DNA of 64,000 nucleotides. It comes from Puniceibacterium sediminis. Lineage in GTDB: Bacteria > Pseudomonadota > Alphaproteobacteria > Rhodobacterales > Rhodobacteraceae. Below the pieces are notes generated by a model. That model saw only the letters and a list, made by a program, of their open reading frames with translations, had not been told where the DNA came from and ran no database searches. A program made the position numbers and the translations under genes. The number at the start of each line of letters is the position of its first letter. Positions within the stretch are counted from its first letter, which is position 1. Positions 16,554 to 25,498 of this stretch are shown here, piece after piece. Where the stretch lies: assembly GCF_900188035.1 (NCBI RefSeq), contig NZ_FZNN01000001.1, positions 496,001-560,000 of the forward strand, in the 5' to 3' direction.

Positions 16554-17414
16554 TTAATCAAGGAAGGCCTTTTCAACCACGTAATGCTTGGGGTCGGAAT
16601 TGGCGCCTTCCTCGAGGCCGTAACCTTCGAGCATCTCCTTGATCTCGAGGTTGAAGGCGAGGTTGCCGCAGACCATGGCACGGTCGGTTTCCGGGGTGGG
16701 TTGCGGAACGCCAAGGTCGGCAAAGGCCGTGCCGTCGCGCATCAGGTCGGTGATGCGGCCCATCTTGGGGCTTTGTTCGCGGGTGGTGGTCGGGTAATAG
16801 CGCAGCTTGGCCAGATTTTCGGCGCCGATCAGTTCGTCCATCAGCTCATCCGTCTTGAGCGATTCGATCAGGGTCGCGCCATATGTCAGCTCGCTCACTT
16901 CGCGGCAGGTGTGGGTGATGATGACCTCGTCGTAATCCTCATAGGTCTGCGGGTCGCGCAGGAGCGAGGCAAATGGCGCAAAGCCGGTGCCGGTGGCGAA
17001 CAGCCACAGCCGCTTGCCCGGCAGCAGGGCGTCATGCACCAGCGTGCCGACGGGTTTGGGCCGCAGGATGATTTCATCGCCCACCTTGATGTGCTGGAGG
17101 CGGGATGTCAGTGGGCCGTCCTGCACCTTGATCGAGTAGAATTCGAGTTCGTCATCCCAGGAGGGCGAGGCGATGGAATAGGCGCGCAGCAGTGGTTTCT
17201 GCTTGCCGGTCTTGGGGTCCGGGTCGCCCATCAGGCCGATCATGACGAATTCGCCCGACCGAAAGCGCATGCTGGCCGGGCGCGTCATGCGGAAGGAAAA
17301 CAGCCGGTCCGTCCAGTGCGTCACCTCTGTGACCTTCTGCGCATCCGGAAGGGTGGGGACTTTTACGGCTTTGGCGTCTGTCACGGTCTGGGTCACTGGG
17401 CGTTGCTCGGTCAT
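16554..17414 (-). CDS. fpr: Ferredoxin-NADP+ reductase
   Basis: A 286-residue FAD flavoprotein that moves electrons between NADPH and ferredoxin or flavodoxin. It shows the FAD-binding RAYSIASP at 77-84, the NADP-binding GTGFAPF at 142-148, THTCREVSEL, and the AMVCGNLAFNLEIKEML segment near the C-terminus, as in bacterial subclass-I FNRs. It starts with MTEQ at 17414; a CAT-derived extension upstream was rejected. As the last gene on the same strand after cysI-cysH-DUF934, and with no CysJ in the operon, it is the likely source of reduced ferredoxin for sulfite reductase. That role is inferred from position. Confidence 0.93.
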   Translation of the reverse strand: MTEQRPVTQTVTDAKAVKVPTLPDAQKVTEVTHWTDRLFSFRMTRPASMRFRSGEFVMIGLMGDPDPKTGKQKPLLRAYSIASPSWDDELEFYSIKVQDGPLTSRLQHIKVGDEIILRPKPVGTLVHDALLPGKRLWLFATGTGFAPFASLLRDPQTYEDYDEVIITHTCREVSELTYGATLIESLKTDELMDELIGAENLAKLRYYPTTTREQSPKMGRITDLMRDGTAFADLGVPQPTPETDRAMVCGNLAFNLEIKEMLEGYGLEEGANSDPKHYVVEKAFLD

Positions 17415-17509
17415 TTGTTGCAATTGCCGGACGCAGAGGTCCGGCACCTTCTTACTAGGAGGGATGGGTCAGGAAAAGGTTTCACTTGGGTTGGCGGCCC
17501 AAGGGCGCG

Positions 17510-17914
17510 TTATCCGCGCAGACGGGCCTGATAATTGTGCTCTTGCCAGTTGGCGCGGAACAGCCACTGGTCTTCTGGCTGGCGGGCGGCAAGAACGTCG
17601 TCGATTTCAACTTCGTCAAAACCGGAACGGCGCGCCATGGCGTATTGATCAGCGATCACATGGCCCTGTGCGCGCAGACGCCCGGTGTAGCCGCGCAGGC
17701 GCAGCAGCCGGGCGAGGGTAAAGCCGCGCCCATCCGCCGCCGAGGGAAAGGCGATGCGGATCATCGGCGCGGCCATGACGCTGGCATCCAGCGCGGCCTC
17801 GGGCGTGTCAGAGGGCAGGTCCAGCGCGGTGTCAGGGGTTGCGGCGTCTTGTGCCGCAAAACCACCGGTCCAGTCGTCGGGGGCAAAGCCTGTGTCGGTC
17901 ACGATAACGCTCAT
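17510..17914 (-). CDS. DUF934 protein of the sulfite-reduction operon
   Basis: A 134-residue cytoplasmic protein of the DUF934 family, found in proteobacterial sulfate assimilation operons and often described as an oxidoreductase probably involved in sulfite reduction; no biochemical activity is firmly assigned. Recognisable features are IRIAFPSAADGRGFTLARLL and the C-terminal acidic-aromatic WLFRANWQEHNYQARLRG. Its start overlaps the cysH stop by 4 bp (ATGA), showing tight coupling. Confidence 0.88.
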   Translation of the reverse strand: MSVIVTDTGFAPDDWTGGFAAQDAATPDTALDLPSDTPEAALDASVMAAPMIRIAFPSAADGRGFTLARLLRLRGYTGRLRAQGHVIADQYAMARRSGFDEVEIDDVLAARQPEDQWLFRANWQEHNYQARLRG

Positions 17915-18753
17915 GCGCTCTTTTCCTCTTTTGTCTCGGGTCTGACAGCCTTGCCATCAATGAAATGAATGCCGCATTCTTCCTTGCTCTGACCGCGCCA
18001 GCGCCCGGCGCGCGGGTCTTCGCCCGGGGCCACTTTGGACGTGCAGGGTTGGCAGCCGATCGACGGATAGCCCTGTGCGACCAGCGGATGCCGGGGCAGG
18101 CGGTTTTCGTCCATATAGGCGCGGATATCCTCGGGGGCCCAATGGGCCATCGGATTGACCTTGATCCGGCCGGTCGCCTCTTCGAGTTCAAAGAAGTCGA
18201 GGCTGGCGCGAGTGCCTGACTGATACCGCTTGCGGCCGGTGATCCAGCCGTCAAAGCCCTTGAGCGCGTTTTCCAGCGGCAGATTCTTGCGCAGGGCGCA
18301 GCAGGCATCGGTGTCGGAAAAGCGCAGCGCGCCGTAGGGGTCGCCTTGTTTCAGGGATTCTTCGTCGGTTTTCAGGATGCGCACGTCGCGCAGGCCCAGC
18401 CGTTCGGCCATCTCGGCCTGATAGACCAGCGTTTCGGCAAACAGCAGGCGCGTGTCGATGAACAGCACGGGCGTGTTGCGGTCAACCATGGCCACAAGGT
18501 GCAGCAGGGCGACCGATTCGGCGCCAAAGCTGGACACCATGGCGATGCGCCCGGCCTCGGGGTCCTTGAGCGCGCCGCGCAGCACGTCCGTCGCACCATG
18601 GTGGCGGTAACGGGCGTTCAGTGCCGCGACGCGGGCGCGCAGGGGCGCGAGGTCGGGCAATGGCTGCGAAACCTGTGCAGGATCATCCCGGCGCAGGGTA
18701 TCCCCGGCGCGCACATCTTCGGCCAGCCGGAGATTGGGGCGATCATGCAGCAT
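17911..18753 (-). CDS. cysH: Phosphoadenylyl-/adenylyl-sulfate reductase
   Basis: Reduces APS or PAPS to sulfite in assimilatory sulfate reduction. The 280-residue protein has the PP-loop fold (SSFGAESVALLHLVA), the [4Fe-4S] cysteines C151-C152 and C234/C237 (CQPC), and the catalytic Cys260 in ECGIH. Enzymes with the CC...CxxC cluster generally use APS; those without it use PAPS, so APS is the more likely substrate. The gene overlaps the end of cysI by 11 bp and the DUF934 start by 4 bp. Confidence 0.95.
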   Translation of the reverse strand: MLHDRPNLRLAEDVRAGDTLRRDDPAQVSQPLPDLAPLRARVAALNARYRHHGATDVLRGALKDPEAGRIAMVSSFGAESVALLHLVAMVDRNTPVLFIDTRLLFAETLVYQAEMAERLGLRDVRILKTDEESLKQGDPYGALRFSDTDACCALRKNLPLENALKGFDGWITGRKRYQSGTRASLDFFELEEATGRIKVNPMAHWAPEDIRAYMDENRLPRHPLVAQGYPSIGCQPCTSKVAPGEDPRAGRWRGQSKEECGIHFIDGKAVRPETKEEKSA

Positions 18754-20413
18754 CCCGCGCCGCCTCTTTCTCGGGATAGAGCGCGGCCTTGAAGGGGGCC
18801 ATGCCGGTGCGGCGGAAGGTTTCGATAAACGTCTCTTCGCGGCTTTCGCGGATTTCGAGGTAGGTGTTCACGATGGTTTCCACGGCGCCAACGATCCCTT
18901 CAGCCGGAAAGCCGGGGCCGGTGCGCGCACCAAGGGCCGCGGTTTCGGTGTGATCGCCGCCAAGCGTGATCTGGTAGTTTTCAACCCCCGCGCGATCCAG
19001 TCCCAGAATGCCTATATGGCCGACGTGGTGGTGGCCACAGGCGTTGATGCAGCCCGAAATCTTGATCTTGAGATCACCGATTTCGTGCTCAAGCTTGAGT
19101 TCGTCAAAGCGGGTCGCGATTTCCTGCGCAATGGGGATCGAGCGGGCGGTGGCAAGCGCGCAGTAGTCCATGCCGGGGCAGGCGATGATGTCCGAAATCA
19201 ACCCGATGTTGGCAGTGGCCAGTTTGTGCTGCTGCAGGGTCGCATGGATCAGCGGCAGATCGGATTTGTGCACATGCGGCAGGACGATGTTCTGTTCGTG
19301 GCTGACGCGCAGCTCGCCATGGCCGTGACGTTCGGCAAGGTCCGCCATGACGCGCATCTGTTCCGCGCTGGCATCCCCGGGGGTCGCGCCATGCGCCTTG
19401 AGGCTGATCTGCACGATGGCATGGTCCGGATCGCGGTGCGCGGTCAGGTTGGTGTCGGCCCAGGACCGGAACACCGGATCCTTGGCATAGGCGAGGTCAT
19501 AGCCGTCGGTCGAAGCGTCACGCAGGGGGGGCGTGGCGAACTGGGCCTCGATCGCTGCCAGCATCTGCTGATCGACGCCGCTGAAGGCGGGGCGCAGCTC
19601 GGCAAAGCGCGCGTCGACCAGACGACGGATTTCATCGATGCCATGTTCGTGCACGGTGATCTTGATCCGGGCCTTGTACTTGTTGTCGCGCCGCCCGATC
19701 AGGTTCCAGACCGAAACGATCGCCTCAAGATAGGGCAGCAGATCGGCCTGCGGCAGGAAATCGGTGATGACCTTGCCGATCATCGGCGTACGGCCCAGAC
19801 CGCCGCCGACAAGCACCTCGTAGCCGCGCGCGCCGTCACGTTCGACAATGCGCAACCCGATGTCATGGGCGGCGATCACCGCGCGGTCATGGGGCGAGCC
19901 TGTGACGGCGACCTTGAACTTGCGCGGCATGGACTGGAATTCCGGGTGATCAGTGGACCACTGGCGGATCAGTTCGGCGACCGGGCGCGGATCGGCAATT
20001 TCGTCAGCCGCCGCACCGGCGAAATGGTCGGCTGTCACGTTGCGGATGGTGTTGCCGGATGTCTGGATCGCGTGCATCTGCACCTCGGCCAGGGCATCGA
20101 GGATATCGGGCACATCGCGCAGTTCGGGCCAGTTGTACTGGATGTTCTGCCGGGTGGTGAAGTGGCCATAGCCTTTGTCCCAACGCTCGGCGATATAGGC
20201 GAGCTGACGCATCTGGGCCGCCGAAAGCGTACCGTAAGGCACGGCCACGCGCAGCATGTAGGCGTGCAGCTGCAAATACAGGCCGTTCATCAGGCGCAGC
20301 GGCTTGAATTCATCCTCGGTCAGGGAGCCGTCGATGCGGCGTTCGACCTGCTGGCGAAACTGGCGATTGCGCTCGGCCACAAAGGCAGCGTCAAAGTCGG
20401 AATAGCGATACAT
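18743..20413 (-). CDS. cysI: Sulfite reductase hemoprotein (nitrite/sulfite reductase family)
   Basis: Six-electron reduction of sulfite to sulfide on a siroheme-[4Fe-4S] centre. The 556-residue protein has two ferredoxin-like half domains, the siroheme-binding TTRQNIQYNWPELRDVP at 87-103, and the cluster cysteines C412, C418, C455 and C459 (C-x5-C, then C-x3-C in CINACGHHHVGHIG). It is the single-subunit, ferredoxin-type form, and no CysJ is encoded. MYRYSDFD is chosen as the start because AAGGAGAAAG lies in front of it. Two A+T-rich hairpins fill the gap to the preceding gene. Confidence 0.94.
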   Translation of the reverse strand: MYRYSDFDAAFVAERNRQFRQQVERRIDGSLTEDEFKPLRLMNGLYLQLHAYMLRVAVPYGTLSAAQMRQLAYIAERWDKGYGHFTTRQNIQYNWPELRDVPDILDALAEVQMHAIQTSGNTIRNVTADHFAGAAADEIADPRPVAELIRQWSTDHPEFQSMPRKFKVAVTGSPHDRAVIAAHDIGLRIVERDGARGYEVLVGGGLGRTPMIGKVITDFLPQADLLPYLEAIVSVWNLIGRRDNKYKARIKITVHEHGIDEIRRLVDARFAELRPAFSGVDQQMLAAIEAQFATPPLRDASTDGYDLAYAKDPVFRSWADTNLTAHRDPDHAIVQISLKAHGATPGDASAEQMRVMADLAERHGHGELRVSHEQNIVLPHVHKSDLPLIHATLQQHKLATANIGLISDIIACPGMDYCALATARSIPIAQEIATRFDELKLEHEIGDLKIKISGCINACGHHHVGHIGILGLDRAGVENYQITLGGDHTETAALGARTGPGFPAEGIVGAVETIVNTYLEIRESREETFIETFRRTGMAPFKAALYPEKEAARDAA

Positions 20414-20440
20414 GTCTTTCTCCTTGCGGCGGGGCTGGGA

Positions 20441-20488
20441 CAATTTTCTTTCAAAGAAAATTGGCAAAAATCTTTCTCAAGATTTTTG
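20441..20488 (-). promoter_or_regulatory. Twin A+T-rich hairpins between DUF2849 gene and cysI
   Basis: Two neighbouring perfect inverted repeats: 20441-20463 (11-bp arms, CAATTTTCTTT and complement, 1-nt centre) and 20465-20488 (10-bp arms, CAAAAATCTT and complement, 4-nt centre). The second starts one base after the upstream stop codon. They are strikingly A+T-rich for this GC-rich operon and could act in attenuation or mRNA processing. Confidence 0.6.
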
Positions 20489-20489
20489 G

Positions 20490-20792
20490 TCAGACCTCAG
20501 CCGCCTGTTTGCCGTGAAAATGGTTTGACGGGCCGGTCCGGCGGAAATCCTCGCGGAAGTGCGTCGGTTCGGGGCCATGCTCTGTCTCGACGACATCGGC
20601 AAGATAGACGCCCACCACTTCGGACTGCCGCGAAGAGGCGTCGATCAGGCGGATCTGGGCGACGGCCTCATCGGTGATCACCTCGGCACGCTTGAGATCG
20701 CGAATCCAGCTGTCGTCTTCGGCAAGGTAGACCACATCGCCTTCGAGAAGGGCATTTGCGGTCACGACCTTGGGGGTGAATTTTCTGGGCAT
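20490..20792 (-). CDS. DUF2849 protein of the cys operon
   Basis: A 100-residue protein of the DUF2849 family, typically found next to siroheme synthase and sulfite reductase in alphaproteobacteria. It begins MPRKFTPKVVTANALLEGDV and has no catalytic motif or membrane segment that I can identify. Its start overlaps the cysG stop by one base (TGATG), so it is co-translated with CysG. A role in siroheme delivery or cofactor handling is a guess from position only. Confidence 0.88.
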   Translation of the reverse strand: MPRKFTPKVVTANALLEGDVVYLAEDDSWIRDLKRAEVITDEAVAQIRLIDASSRQSEVVGVYLADVVETEHGPEPTHFREDFRRTGPSNHFHGKQAAEV

Positions 20793-22186
20793 CAGGCAAA
20801 CTCCTGCTGGTTAAGGCTGGTCAGGGCAGATTGGGCCGCACGTGGGGCCAGACCATAAAGGGTAAGGGCGGGGCCGGTCATATCGGCTTTGGCCAGATCG
20901 GCGGGCAGGGTGGCAAGGGTCGCGGCGATGACCTTTTGATCGGGGCGCGAGGCGTTTTCGATCACTGTCACCGGGGTTGCCGGGTCGGCGCCGTGCATGA
21001 TCAGCCTGCCCTGAATGAAGCGCGCTGCCTTTTTGCCCATATAGATCGCGGCCACTTCGCCGCTGCGGGCCAATGCCCTCCAGTCGTGATCGGCAAAGCC
21101 TTTCATGTCGTGTCCGGTGAGGAAGCGGACTGAGGCGTTGCGCTGTCTGCGGGTCAGGCTTTGCCCGATCCCGGCCACGGCGGCCGAGGCGGCGGTGATG
21201 CCCGGCACGATGTGCCAGGTCACTCCGGCGTCTGTGCAGGCGTCGATCTCTTCGTCCAGACGGCCAAAGATGGTCGGATCACCGGATTTCAGCCGAACGA
21301 CCTGCGCGCCGCCCCGGGCGTGTTCGACGATCAGCGCGTTGATGTCGCTTTGGGTCATCGAGGGGCCGAAGCCTTCTTTGCCGGCGTCGACCAGAACGGC
21401 CTCGCGGCGGGCGAGTTCGAGGATCTCGGCGCTGACAAGACGGTCGTGGATCACGACATCCGCGGTATCCAGCGCCTTGCGGGCCTTGAGCGTCAGCAAT
21501 TCAGGATCACCCGGACCCGCGCCGACAAAGGCGACATGGCCTTGTTTGTCCTCTGTCGCGAGGTGACGGTCTAGCAGGATGTCCAGAGTTTCACGCAGCT
21601 TCGCCTCGCCTTCGGGCAGGGCGCGGGGGCCGGCGTCAAAGTAGAAGTCGGACCAGAAATCACGGCGCTTGCGGCCCATGGGCAGGGCGTCGGCCATCGC
21701 ACGGAAGCCTTTTCCGATGCGCGCCAGCGTGCCAAGCCCCGTGGGCAGGCGCTCTTCGAGATCGGCCTTGATGCGGCGGGCCAGCACGGGTGCCGCGCCT
21801 TCGGTGCCGATGGCGACGGTGACGGGATCGCGGTCGACGATGGCCGGGGTGATGAACTGGCTGTCGGCAAGGTTGTCGACGATGTTGCACAGCGCACCTT
21901 CGGCCTGCGCGATCTGCGAGGTGCGGGCATCTTCAGCCGCATCTTCGTCAGCCGCGTAGAACAACACCGCGCCGGCGGCATCACCGGTTTGCATCGCGCG
22001 GCGGATCAGCGTCAAGCGGCCTGCGTCGGCCCAGGTGGTGATCTCTGGCGCGGGGGTGGGGGCAAAGACTGTGAGGTCTGCTTGGGTCTTCAGCAGGAGG
22101 CGCAGTTTGGCCAAGGCCGCCTCTCCACCACCGGACAGCACGACGCGACGACCGGAAAGGGCGACGAAGATCGGGAAATGTTGCAT
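20792..22186 (-). CDS. cysG: Siroheme synthase (trifunctional CysG)
   Basis: Converts uroporphyrinogen III to siroheme: SAM-dependent bis-methylation, NAD-dependent oxidation of precorrin-2, and iron chelation. The N-terminal dehydrogenase/chelatase Rossmann domain (VVLSGGGEAALAKLRLLL at 15-32, the NIVDN segment at 101-105 with the conserved Asp104, then GTEGAAPVLARRIK) is followed by the uroporphyrinogen methyltransferase domain starting GHVAFVGAGPGDPELLTLKA near 216. 464 residues, standard for fused CysG. It heads the operon that supplies sulfite reductase. Confidence 0.95.
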   Translation of the reverse strand: MQHFPIFVALSGRRVVLSGGGEAALAKLRLLLKTQADLTVFAPTPAPEITTWADAGRLTLIRRAMQTGDAAGAVLFYAADEDAAEDARTSQIAQAEGALCNIVDNLADSQFITPAIVDRDPVTVAIGTEGAAPVLARRIKADLEERLPTGLGTLARIGKGFRAMADALPMGRKRRDFWSDFYFDAGPRALPEGEAKLRETLDILLDRHLATEDKQGHVAFVGAGPGDPELLTLKARKALDTADVVIHDRLVSAEILELARREAVLVDAGKEGFGPSMTQSDINALIVEHARGGAQVVRLKSGDPTIFGRLDEEIDACTDAGVTWHIVPGITAASAAVAGIGQSLTRRQRNASVRFLTGHDMKGFADHDWRALARSGEVAAIYMGKKAARFIQGRLIMHGADPATPVTVIENASRPDQKVIAATLATLPADLAKADMTGPALTLYGLAPRAAQSALTSLNQQEFA

Positions 22187-22244
22187 TTGGTCACTCCGTG
22201 GTCAGGCTGCGTCTTGCCGTTAGATATAGAATTTTGTCCCGTAT

Positions 22245-22266
22245 TTTGCATAGGGGATTGCGCAAA
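22245..22266. promoter_or_regulatory. Possible regulator site between cysG and lrp-type gene
   Basis: TTTGC (22245-22249) and GCAAA (22262-22266) form a short inverted repeat in an A+T-rich stretch within the 150-bp divergent promoter region. Its position suits binding by the adjacent Lrp/AsnC protein, but the arms are short and the match may be chance. Confidence 0.3.
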
Positions 22267-22336
22267 CAAGGATGCCTGTTCTAGCCTGATGCCGTAGGCG
22301 GGCATATTGTTTCGCTTTGGCGCAAAAGGCGGAACC

Positions 22337-22795
22337 ATGGTTCGGATTGACGAGATAGACCGGAAAATCCTCGTGGAATTGCAGACCGACGCCAGTCGGT
22401 CGCTGGACGAAATTGCCAAGGCGGTGGGGTCATCCAAGACGCCGGTCTGGAACCGGATACGCAAATTGCGCGATGCCGGGGTGATCGGGGCGCAGACCGT
22501 GAAACTGGATGCCGAGGCGCTGGGATTCGAGGCGTGTTTCTTTGTCCTCATCCGCACGTCCGAACACGACGCGGGCTGGCAGCAGGCGTTTCTGAAGGCA
22601 CTGCAAGAGCGCCCCGAGGTGCAGGAGGCGCACCGGCTGGCGGGGGATATCGACTATATCCTCAAAGTGCGGGTGCGCAACGCGCGGGCCTATGATGCCT
22701 TCTATCAGGCGCTGATTTCAGAGGTGCGGGTGCACAACGTCACCGCCCTGCTGTCGATGGAAGAGATCAAGTCGACAACCGCACTGCCGTTGTAG
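22337..22795 (+). CDS. Lrp/AsnC family transcriptional regulator
   Basis: A 152-residue regulator with an N-terminal winged helix-turn-helix (IDRKILVELQTDASRSLDEI, then SKTPVWNRIRKLRDAGVI) and a C-terminal RAM domain (VQEAHRLAGDIDYILKVRV). The start is the ATG at 22337 behind GGCGGAACC. It is divergent from cysG, so it is a good candidate for a cysteine- or sulfur-responsive regulator of the operon; this rests on position, not ligand evidence. The gene converges on uxaA, with stops only 8 bp apart. Confidence 0.92.
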   Translation: MVRIDEIDRKILVELQTDASRSLDEIAKAVGSSKTPVWNRIRKLRDAGVIGAQTVKLDAEALGFEACFFVLIRTSEHDAGWQQAFLKALQERPEVQEAHRLAGDIDYILKVRVRNARAYDAFYQALISEVRVHNVTALLSMEEIKSTTALPL

Positions 22796-22803
22796 GATTT
22801 CGC

Positions 22804-24321
22804 CTACATCACCGCGCCGATCTGCCATGGCACGAATTCGTTGTCGCCAAGGCCAAGCGCCTCTGACTTTGTCTGTTTGCCGGACGCGGTGGCAAGGATC
22901 GCCTCGACAATCTCGTCGGCCTTCTGCTCCAGCGTGACACCGGCGCTCAGGACATCGCCGCAGTTGATGTCCATATCTTCGGGCATTGCCGCGAACAGGG
23001 CGTCGTTGGTGGCAAGCTTGATCGTCGGCGCGGGTTTCGATCCAAAGGCCGATCCGCGCCCGGTGGTGAAACACAGCACCTGCGCGCCGCCCGCAATCTG
23101 CCCGGTGGCCGAGACGGGGTCATAGCCCGGCGTGTCCATGAAGGTGAAACCGGCGTGGGTGATCTGTTCGGCGTAGTCATAGACGGCCGTCAGCGGGGTA
23201 TTTCCGCTTTTGGCGACGGCGCCGAGTGATTTTTCAAGGATCGTGGTCAACCCGCCCTGCTTGTTGCCGGGGCTGGGGTTGTTGTCCATCGATCCGCCGT
23301 TCATCGCGGTGTAAGCTTCCCACCACTTGATACGCGCCAGTAGTTTGTCCGCGATTTCGGTTGATGCCGCGCGGCGCAGCAGCAACTGTTCGGCGCCATA
23401 GATCTCGGGCGTTTCGGACAGAACCACCGTGCCGCCCATCCCCACGATCCGGTCCGAGGCAAGCCCGAGCGCCGGATTGGCGGTAAGGCCGGAATAGCCG
23501 TCCGATCCACCGCATTGCAGCGCGACCTTCAGCGCAGACGCGGGGCAGGGCCTGCGGGTCGCCATGTTCACCTCTGGCAGCATTTCGGCCACCTTGTCCC
23601 TGATCGCTTTTATCGTCGCGCGGGTGCCGCCGGTGTCCTGAATGGTCAGGCCGAATATTCGATCACCGCCGCCTGCGTGGCTTTGCATTCTTGCGATCTG
23701 CATGACCTCGCAACCAAGGCCGACAAAGATCGCGGCGCCGACATTGGGGTGGGTCGCATGGCCCCAAAGCACCCGGTCCAATATGTCAAACCCCCGCCCC
23801 GACGACGCCATGCCGCAGCCCGTGCCATGGGCAAAGGCGGCGATGCCATCGACGTTGGGATAGTCGTCCAGCAGGCCGGACATTTCGATTTCAAGGGCTG
23901 CGCGTTTGATCACCGTGGCGGAACAGTTCACCGTGGCGCAAAGCGCGATCATGTTGCGCGTGCCGACCTGGCCGTTGGCGCGCTGGTATCCCTGGAACGT
24001 TCTTGGGGCCATCTTCGGGATCGCCGCCCGGGCGGTTTCAAGATCCGCGCCGATTGCATAGTCCCGGGAATGGTCGGAAAACGCACAGTTGTGGCTGTGC
24101 ACATGATCGCCTGCGGCAATGTCCGTGGTGGCATGGCCAATGATCTGCCCGAACTTGATGACTGGCGCGCCTTTTGTCATGGCTGTGCGGGCAATCTTGT
24201 GCCCGCCTGAAACCGCTTTTTCCAGCGATCGCCCGATACCCAAGGGGTCCGCCCCGGCGGGCAGACGTTCGGGCAGCAGGACAACCGTGTCGGCGGCGTT
24301 CAGCAGGATCGGCTTAGCCAT
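22804..24321 (-). CDS. uxaA: Altronate dehydratase
   Basis: Dehydrates D-altronate to 2-keto-3-deoxygluconate in galacturonate catabolism. The 505-residue protein has an N-terminal SAF-type domain (GHKIARTAMTKGAPVIKFGQ, then DHVHSHN), a linker with ANGQVGTRN, and the long C-terminal domain containing GLGCEVMQ, LQCGGSDGYSG and MDNNPSPGNKQGGLTTI. Full length. It is the last gene of the uronate operon and overlaps the uxuA stop by 8 bp. Other altronate/galactarate dehydratase subtypes share these motifs, so the precise sugar acid is inferred from neighbours. Confidence 0.92.
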   Translation of the reverse strand: MAKPILLNAADTVVLLPERLPAGADPLGIGRSLEKAVSGGHKIARTAMTKGAPVIKFGQIIGHATTDIAAGDHVHSHNCAFSDHSRDYAIGADLETARAAIPKMAPRTFQGYQRANGQVGTRNMIALCATVNCSATVIKRAALEIEMSGLLDDYPNVDGIAAFAHGTGCGMASSGRGFDILDRVLWGHATHPNVGAAIFVGLGCEVMQIARMQSHAGGGDRIFGLTIQDTGGTRATIKAIRDKVAEMLPEVNMATRRPCPASALKVALQCGGSDGYSGLTANPALGLASDRIVGMGGTVVLSETPEIYGAEQLLLRRAASTEIADKLLARIKWWEAYTAMNGGSMDNNPSPGNKQGGLTTILEKSLGAVAKSGNTPLTAVYDYAEQITHAGFTFMDTPGYDPVSATGQIAGGAQVLCFTTGRGSAFGSKPAPTIKLATNDALFAAMPEDMDINCGDVLSAGVTLEQKADEIVEAILATASGKQTKSEALGLGDNEFVPWQIGAVM

Positions 24322-25498
24322 GGGTCTGAACCTGTTGCAGGGCGCGTGTCACGCCGCGCAATTCCGCCAGCCCGCGCATGCGCCCGATCAGCGGATAGCC
24401 GGGGAAATTGTCACGTTCCAAATCCGACAGAAGGTCATGGCCGTGATCCGGCCGCATGGGGATCTGGGCGAAACTTTCGTTTGCCTCCTGGCGGCGTGCC
24501 TCTTCGGCGACAAGCACGCGGATCAGGGCGACCATGTCGGTGTCGCCGTCCAGATGGGCGGCCTCCTCAAACGACCCATCGGGATCCTTGCGCACGTTGC
24601 GCAGATGGGCAAAGCGGATGCTTTTGGCGAACCTTTTGGCGATGGCAGGAACGTCATTGGCCGGGTTCGCCCCCAGCGACCCGGAGCAGAGCGTGAGCCC
24701 GTTTGCGGGACTGTCCACGGCGGAGAGGATCCAGGCAATGTCATCCGCGTCCGACACGATCCTTGGCAGGCCAAGGATATCGCGTGGCGGGTCGTCCGGA
24801 TGGACGCAGAACACCATGCCAAGCTCTTCGGCCGTCGGTATGACTTCGTCCAGAAAGCGTTTGTAATTCGCGCGCAGCGTGGCGCGGTCAATGCCATCGT
24901 AACGTTCCAGTGCACCGCGCAGACCGGCGATGTCGTAGCGGTCAAAGGCACCCGGCAGGCCGGACATGATGGCGTGTAACAGCGCCTCTCGGTCTGCCTC
25001 ATTAGATTGCTGGAACCAGATGGCGGCCCGGTTGCGGACCTCGTGGGAATAGTCGTCTTCGGCCCTGGCGCGGCCCAGCATGTGGATTTCAAAGGCGGCC
25101 ATGCGCGCCTGATCGAAGCGCAGGCAGGTGCCGCCGCGCGCAAGCGGCGCGGTCAGGTCGGTCCGGGTCCAGTCCAGCAGCGGCATGAAGTTGTAGCAGA
25201 TCGTGCGGATACCATTTGCGGCAAGGTTCGCCATCGACTGGCGATAATTGGCAAAAAGCGTGGACAGGTTGCCATCGCCGCGCTTGATTGATTCGTGGAT
25301 CGGCAGGCTTTCCGCGACGGTCCAGTCAAAGCCTGCCTTTGCGATTTCGCCCCGGCGCGCGGCGATGGCATCTGAGGTCCAGACCTCGCCATAGGGCACC
25401 TCGTGCAGGGCATGCACGATGCCGGTTGCCCCGGTTTGGGCGATTTCTGGCAGCGAAATGGTGTCATACGCCCCGTACCAGCGCCAGCATTCGATCAT
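24314..25498 (-). CDS. uxuA: Mannonate dehydratase
   Basis: Converts D-mannonate to 2-keto-3-deoxygluconate. The 394-residue protein is the same length as E. coli UxuA and starts MIECWRWYGAYDTISLPEIA, a conserved opening. ICYNFMPLLDWTRTDL and VFCVHPDDPPRDILGLPRIV supply parts of the TIM-barrel metal site, as does LCSGSLGANPANDV. It overlaps uxaA by 8 bp and the uxuB stop by 4 bp (ATGA), indicating translational coupling within the uronate operon. Confidence 0.95.
   Translation of the reverse strand: MIECWRWYGAYDTISLPEIAQTGATGIVHALHEVPYGEVWTSDAIAARRGEIAKAGFDWTVAESLPIHESIKRGDGNLSTLFANYRQSMANLAANGIRTICYNFMPLLDWTRTDLTAPLARGGTCLRFDQARMAAFEIHMLGRARAEDDYSHEVRNRAAIWFQQSNEADREALLHAIMSGLPGAFDRYDIAGLRGALERYDGIDRATLRANYKRFLDEVIPTAEELGMVFCVHPDDPPRDILGLPRIVSDADDIAWILSAVDSPANGLTLCSGSLGANPANDVPAIAKRFAKSIRFAHLRNVRKDPDGSFEEAAHLDGDTDMVALIRVLVAEEARRQEANESFAQIPMRPDHGHDLLSDLERDNFPGYPLIGRMRGLAELRGVTRALQQVQTHG

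Noticed and set aside
18734-20677. 647-codon open frame on the plus strand opposite cysI
   Set aside because: Antisense shadow of sulfite reductase, which has all expected motifs.
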